From contig CAWFHN010000013.1 in the NCBI GenBank assembly GCA_963815665.1, forward strand, positions 1-64,000: a DNA stretch of 64,000 nucleotides. The letters are read 5' to 3'. Source of the stretch: DASUPK01 sp963815665. GTDB lineage: Bacteria; Actinomycetota; Thermoleophilia; Solirubrobacterales; 70-9. Shown here one piece after another: positions 61,901 to 64,000 of this stretch. The position numbers and the translations under genes are program-made. The notes under the pieces are model-generated. The model was not told the DNA's origin. It searched no databases and saw nothing but the letters and a program-made list of their open reading frames with translations. Every line of letters begins with the position of its first letter. The stretch's first letter is position 1.

Positions 61901-62119
61901 CTACTTGTAGCGGTAGGTGATGCGGCCGCGGTCGAGGTCGTACGGGGACAGCTCGATCTTCACCCTGTCCCCCGGGAGGATGCGGATGTAGTGGCGGCGC
62001 ATCTTGCCCGAGATGTGGCCGAGGACCTCGTGGTCGTTGTCCAACTTGACGCGAAACATGGTGTTGGGCAACGCCTCGGTGATCTCGCCCTCCATCTCGA
62101 TCTTCTCTTCTTTGGCCAT
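61901..62119 (-). CDS. infA: Translation initiation factor IF-1
   Basis: 72 aa, exact family length. OB-fold S1-type protein that occupies the ribosomal A site at initiation. MAKEEKIEMEGEITEALPNT, FRVKLDNDHEVLGHISGKMR, IRILPGDRVKIELSPYDLDR then GRITYRYK cover the whole family pattern. It stands outside the usual ribosomal-protein cluster (no rpmJ, rpsM), next to an enoyl-CoA hydratase gene on the same strand. Confidence 0.97.
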   Translation of the reverse strand: MAKEEKIEMEGEITEALPNTMFRVKLDNDHEVLGHISGKMRRHYIRILPGDRVKIELSPYDLDRGRITYRYK

Positions 62120-62147
62120 ATGCGACCGGGCAGGGTAGCGGCTGCGG

Positions 62148-62951
62148 CTAGTGACCCTCGAACGTCGCGTTGCCGGGTCCATCCTTCAGGAAGCTGGCGA
62201 CCGCGTTCTTCAGGTCCTCCGAGGCGAACAGGTCGGCGAACACGCCGGGCGTCACCTCGTCCGCCTCGTTCACCCCGCCCGCCCGGTAGGCGCGAATGAC
62301 CTTCTTCGTTGCCCCGTGGGCGACCGTGGGGCCATCCGCGAGCCGGTGCGCGAACTTCATCCCCTTCTCCATCAGCTGATCGTCCGGGACCACCCGGTTG
62401 ACCACGTTCCAGCGCTCGAGCGTCGCGGCGTCGTAGAGGCCCCCGCTCATCACGAACTCGCTGGCCCGTGCCGGCCCGGCGCGCTCGGCCATCCGCTGCG
62501 TTCCGCCCGCCCCCGGGGTCAACCCGACGACCGCCTCGACCAGGCCGAAGCGGGCCGACTCCGTCGCCCAGATCATGTCGCAGCCCAGGGAGATCTCCAG
62601 CCCGGCGGTCAGGCACAAACCGTGAACCAGGGCCAAAGTGGGGATGGGCAGCTCCTCGATCCTGCGCACGACCGGGATCAGCGAGCCGAACGAGTCCGAG
62701 GCGCTCCCCTCCTCCTGCACCCGCTTGAAGCTGTTGACGTCGACGCCGCCGGTGAAGATTTCTCCGTCCGCTCGCCAGACGAGCGCGCGGGCGTCGGATC
62801 CCTCGACCTCCTCGATGCAGGAGACGAACGCTCCCCAGGCGTCATCGCCGAAAAGGTTCAGCGGCGGGTTGGAGAGCACGATCGAGGCGACGTTGCCGTC
62901 GCGCTCGAGCCGGATCGGGGCGGTCCTTGTCTCAGTCTCGGTCTCAGCCAT
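62148..62951 (-). CDS. Enoyl-CoA hydratase/isomerase-family protein
   Basis: 267 aa. Crotonase fold: NVASIVLSNPPLNLFGDDAW, oxyanion-hole segment ADGEIFTGGVDVNSFKRV, ALVHGLCLTAGLEISLGCDM (second oxyanion Gly) and RFGLVEAVVGLTPGAGGTQR. The Glu expected in the hydratase position (GLVEAVVGLTP) is present. A trimerisation helix follows. Overlaps the HIT gene start by eight bases. Confidence 0.85.
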   Translation of the reverse strand: MAETETETRTAPIRLERDGNVASIVLSNPPLNLFGDDAWGAFVSCIEEVEGSDARALVWRADGEIFTGGVDVNSFKRVQEEGSASDSFGSLIPVVRRIEELPIPTLALVHGLCLTAGLEISLGCDMIWATESARFGLVEAVVGLTPGAGGTQRMAERAGPARASEFVMSGGLYDAATLERWNVVNRVVPDDQLMEKGMKFAHRLADGPTVAHGATKKVIRAYRAGGVNEADEVTPGVFADLFASEDLKNAVASFLKDGPGNATFEGH

Positions 62952-63363
62952 CTTCTCCTCGCAGTCTTGTGGCGATCTGGGTGATCTCGTCGGAGTCCCC
63001 CGGCTCGGGGATCCAGGGAAGCTTCAGCGGATCATCCTCGTATCGGGGCACGACGTGGATGTGGAAGTGGAACACGGTCTGCCAGGCGGCCGCCCCACAG
63101 GCGTTGATCAGGTTGATGCCGTCCGCTCCCAGGACCTCCTTCATCCGCTTGGCGAGGCGCCCTGAGGCGAGCATCGCCGCAGAGAGGTCATCGGGCGCTA
63201 TCTCGAGCAGGTCGGCGGAATGAGCCCGCGGCACGACCAGGGCGTGCCCCGGCGTCGCCGGGTTGATGTCCATGAAGGCGACGGTGCGCTCGTCCGAGTC
63301 GATCGTCTGGCTCGGGATCGAGCCGTCGACGATGCCGCAGAACAGGCAGTCAGGATCCGCCAT
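62944..63363 (-). CDS. HIT-family nucleotide hydrolase
   Basis: 139 aa. CLFCGIVDGSIPSQTIDSDE opens the domain (two Cys that may bind zinc), DINPATPGHALVVPRAHSAD is the second family block, and the catalytic His triad is HFHIHVVPR. HinT-type, hydrolysing AMP-lysine or AMP-NH2-like compounds. Co-transcribed with the enoyl-CoA hydratase gene. Confidence 0.92.
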   Translation of the reverse strand: MADPDCLFCGIVDGSIPSQTIDSDERTVAFMDINPATPGHALVVPRAHSADLLEIAPDDLSAAMLASGRLAKRMKEVLGADGINLINACGAAAWQTVFHFHIHVVPRYEDDPLKLPWIPEPGDSDEITQIATRLRGEDG

Positions 63364-63375
63364 CGGGGCGCCAGG

Positions 63376-64000
63376 CTATCGGAGCTGCCTGGCGCGCTCG
63401 AGCGCCTGCGCGCGCCCGCTGATCTCGCCGGCGAACGCCTCGGCGCGCAGCTCCTCGAGCAGCCTGCCCATCTCCGGGCCCGGCGAGAGGCCGAGCTCGT
63501 CCGCGAGCTCGTCTCCGGTGAGCGGCGGGCGCGGAGCGCCTTCGCGGTGCCAGGCGAGGGCGTCGCGGAGCATCTCGCGGGCGAGATCGAGGTGGGCCTC
63601 CACCATCTCGGGGCTCGCCAGCGGGCCCTCGCCTCGAGCGGCCAACCGGTCGGCGACGCTCAGCAGGGTGACGTCGGCGGACACGGGCTCCGTGGCCACC
63701 AGATAGTCGTAGACGGCGCGACGGGAGAGCGGCCGCTGGTGGATCAGGAAGCCGAGTCGCAGGTGATGGAGGGCGAGTCCCTGCAGCTCGGCGCTGAGCC
63801 GGCGGCTGGTGCGAAGGCGTCGGCAGATCCCGCCGATGATCCGGGCGCCGACGTCGTCATGGCCGATGAACGTCACGTATCCCGAGCCCTCCGACCGGGT
63901 CTCGGGCTTGCCCAGGTCGTGGAAGAGGGCCCCGAATCGGAGGGCGCCCAGGCGGGTGAGCTCGTCCGCCAGGGGCTCGGCCAGGAACTCCTCGATCTCG
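63376..64000 (-). CDS. HD-domain protein (CCA-tRNA-nucleotidyltransferase-like C-terminal part), cut by window end
   Basis: The open frame enters from beyond base 64000. Visible are an HD site, GALFHDLGKPETRSEGSGYV, a following His in TFIGHDDVGARI, another in LALHHLRLGFLI, and DRLAARGEG, the HD/HDIG pattern found C-terminal to the nucleotidyltransferase head in CCA-adding/poly(A)-polymerase-like proteins. The catalytic head would lie outside the window, so the activity is uncertain. 12 bases upstream of the HIT gene. Confidence 0.75.
   Translation of the reverse strand, partial: EIEEFLAEPLADELTRLGALRFGALFHDLGKPETRSEGSGYVTFIGHDDVGARIIGGICRRLRTSRRLSAELQGLALHHLRLGFLIHQRPLSRRAVYDYLVATEPVSADVTLLSVADRLAARGEGPLASPEMVEAHLDLAREMLRDALAWHREGAPRPPLTGDELADELGLSPGPEMGRLLEELRAEAFAGEISGRAQALERARQLR

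Overview
The window is gene-dense, very GC-rich DNA with many GTG/TTG starts, ATGA/GTGA-type overlaps and tRNA genes without an encoded CCA. Together with the gene content (A2-type cytochrome oxidase, CtaA/CtaB, DUF1015, mannosylglycerate-hydrolase-like enzyme, Lys-rich secreted proteins) this suggests a high-GC actinobacterium, possibly of the Thermoleophilia/Solirubrobacterales type. The lineage is inference; no rRNA or other marker is present. Seven genes carry apparent indels (one also an in-frame stop) although conserved sequence continues in another frame. At least one indel lies in a G-run, so part of this damage may be sequence error.

Layout. 1-8.4 kb: end of glnB, broken amt, broken ATP-grasp gene, a MerR/vicinal-Cys putative metal cluster with a MerR-type promoter, a broken membrane gene, tRNA-His, a secreted lipase-like hydrolase, tRNA-Arg and another broken membrane gene. 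8.4-20.6 kb: secreted beta-helix protein, fatty-acid hydroxylase, acetolactate decarboxylase, a HTH/LAGLIDADG-like ORF running into an atypical tRNA-Pro, DUF1015, cobalamin adenosyltransferase-OsmC-SDR-Nudix operon, a TetR/MFS pair with a palindromic operator, a DHFR-like reductase and a rhodanese. 20.7-29.4 kb: acyl-CoA metabolism (thiolase, acyl-CoA dehydrogenase, 3-hydroxyacyl-CoA dehydrogenase) with a class IV aminotransferase, then a P450-TetR operon with a large operator, and thioredoxin reductase. 29.5-39.2 kb: LPG-flippase-like and PAP2 membrane proteins, a PAS-GGDEF-EAL protein, benzoylformate decarboxylase plus a large FAD/Fe-S oxidoreductase, and dinB with a LexA box.

39.7-45.2 kb holds the most unusual locus: a full-length subunit II/subunit I pair of the heme-copper oxidase family in which nearly all metal ligands are gone. 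Subunit I lacks all six His ligands and subunit II lacks four of six CuA ligands. The pair is followed by intact ctaA and ctaB and small membrane proteins. About 8 kb further on (48.7-53.1 kb, minus strand) lies a canonical A2-type oxidase operon ctaC-ctaD-(tandem USP-like protein)-ctaE with all ligands present, and between them a diheme c-type lipoprotein. The window therefore contains its own functional control for the ligand-free pair.

53.1-64 kb: GT4 glycosyltransferase, zinc-ribbon protein, lipoprotein, secreted poly-Lys protein, amidase with AtzG-like partner, a drug/lipid-type ABC exporter coupled to a GH63-like glycosidase, infA, an enoyl-CoA hydratase/HIT pair and the end of an HD-domain gene.

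A ~31-bp repeat able to form a hairpin occurs inside three coding sequences (ctaA, the diheme cytochrome, the glycosyltransferase), each time in a linker or N-terminal extension. It resembles the ORF-invading palindromic elements known from Rickettsia.
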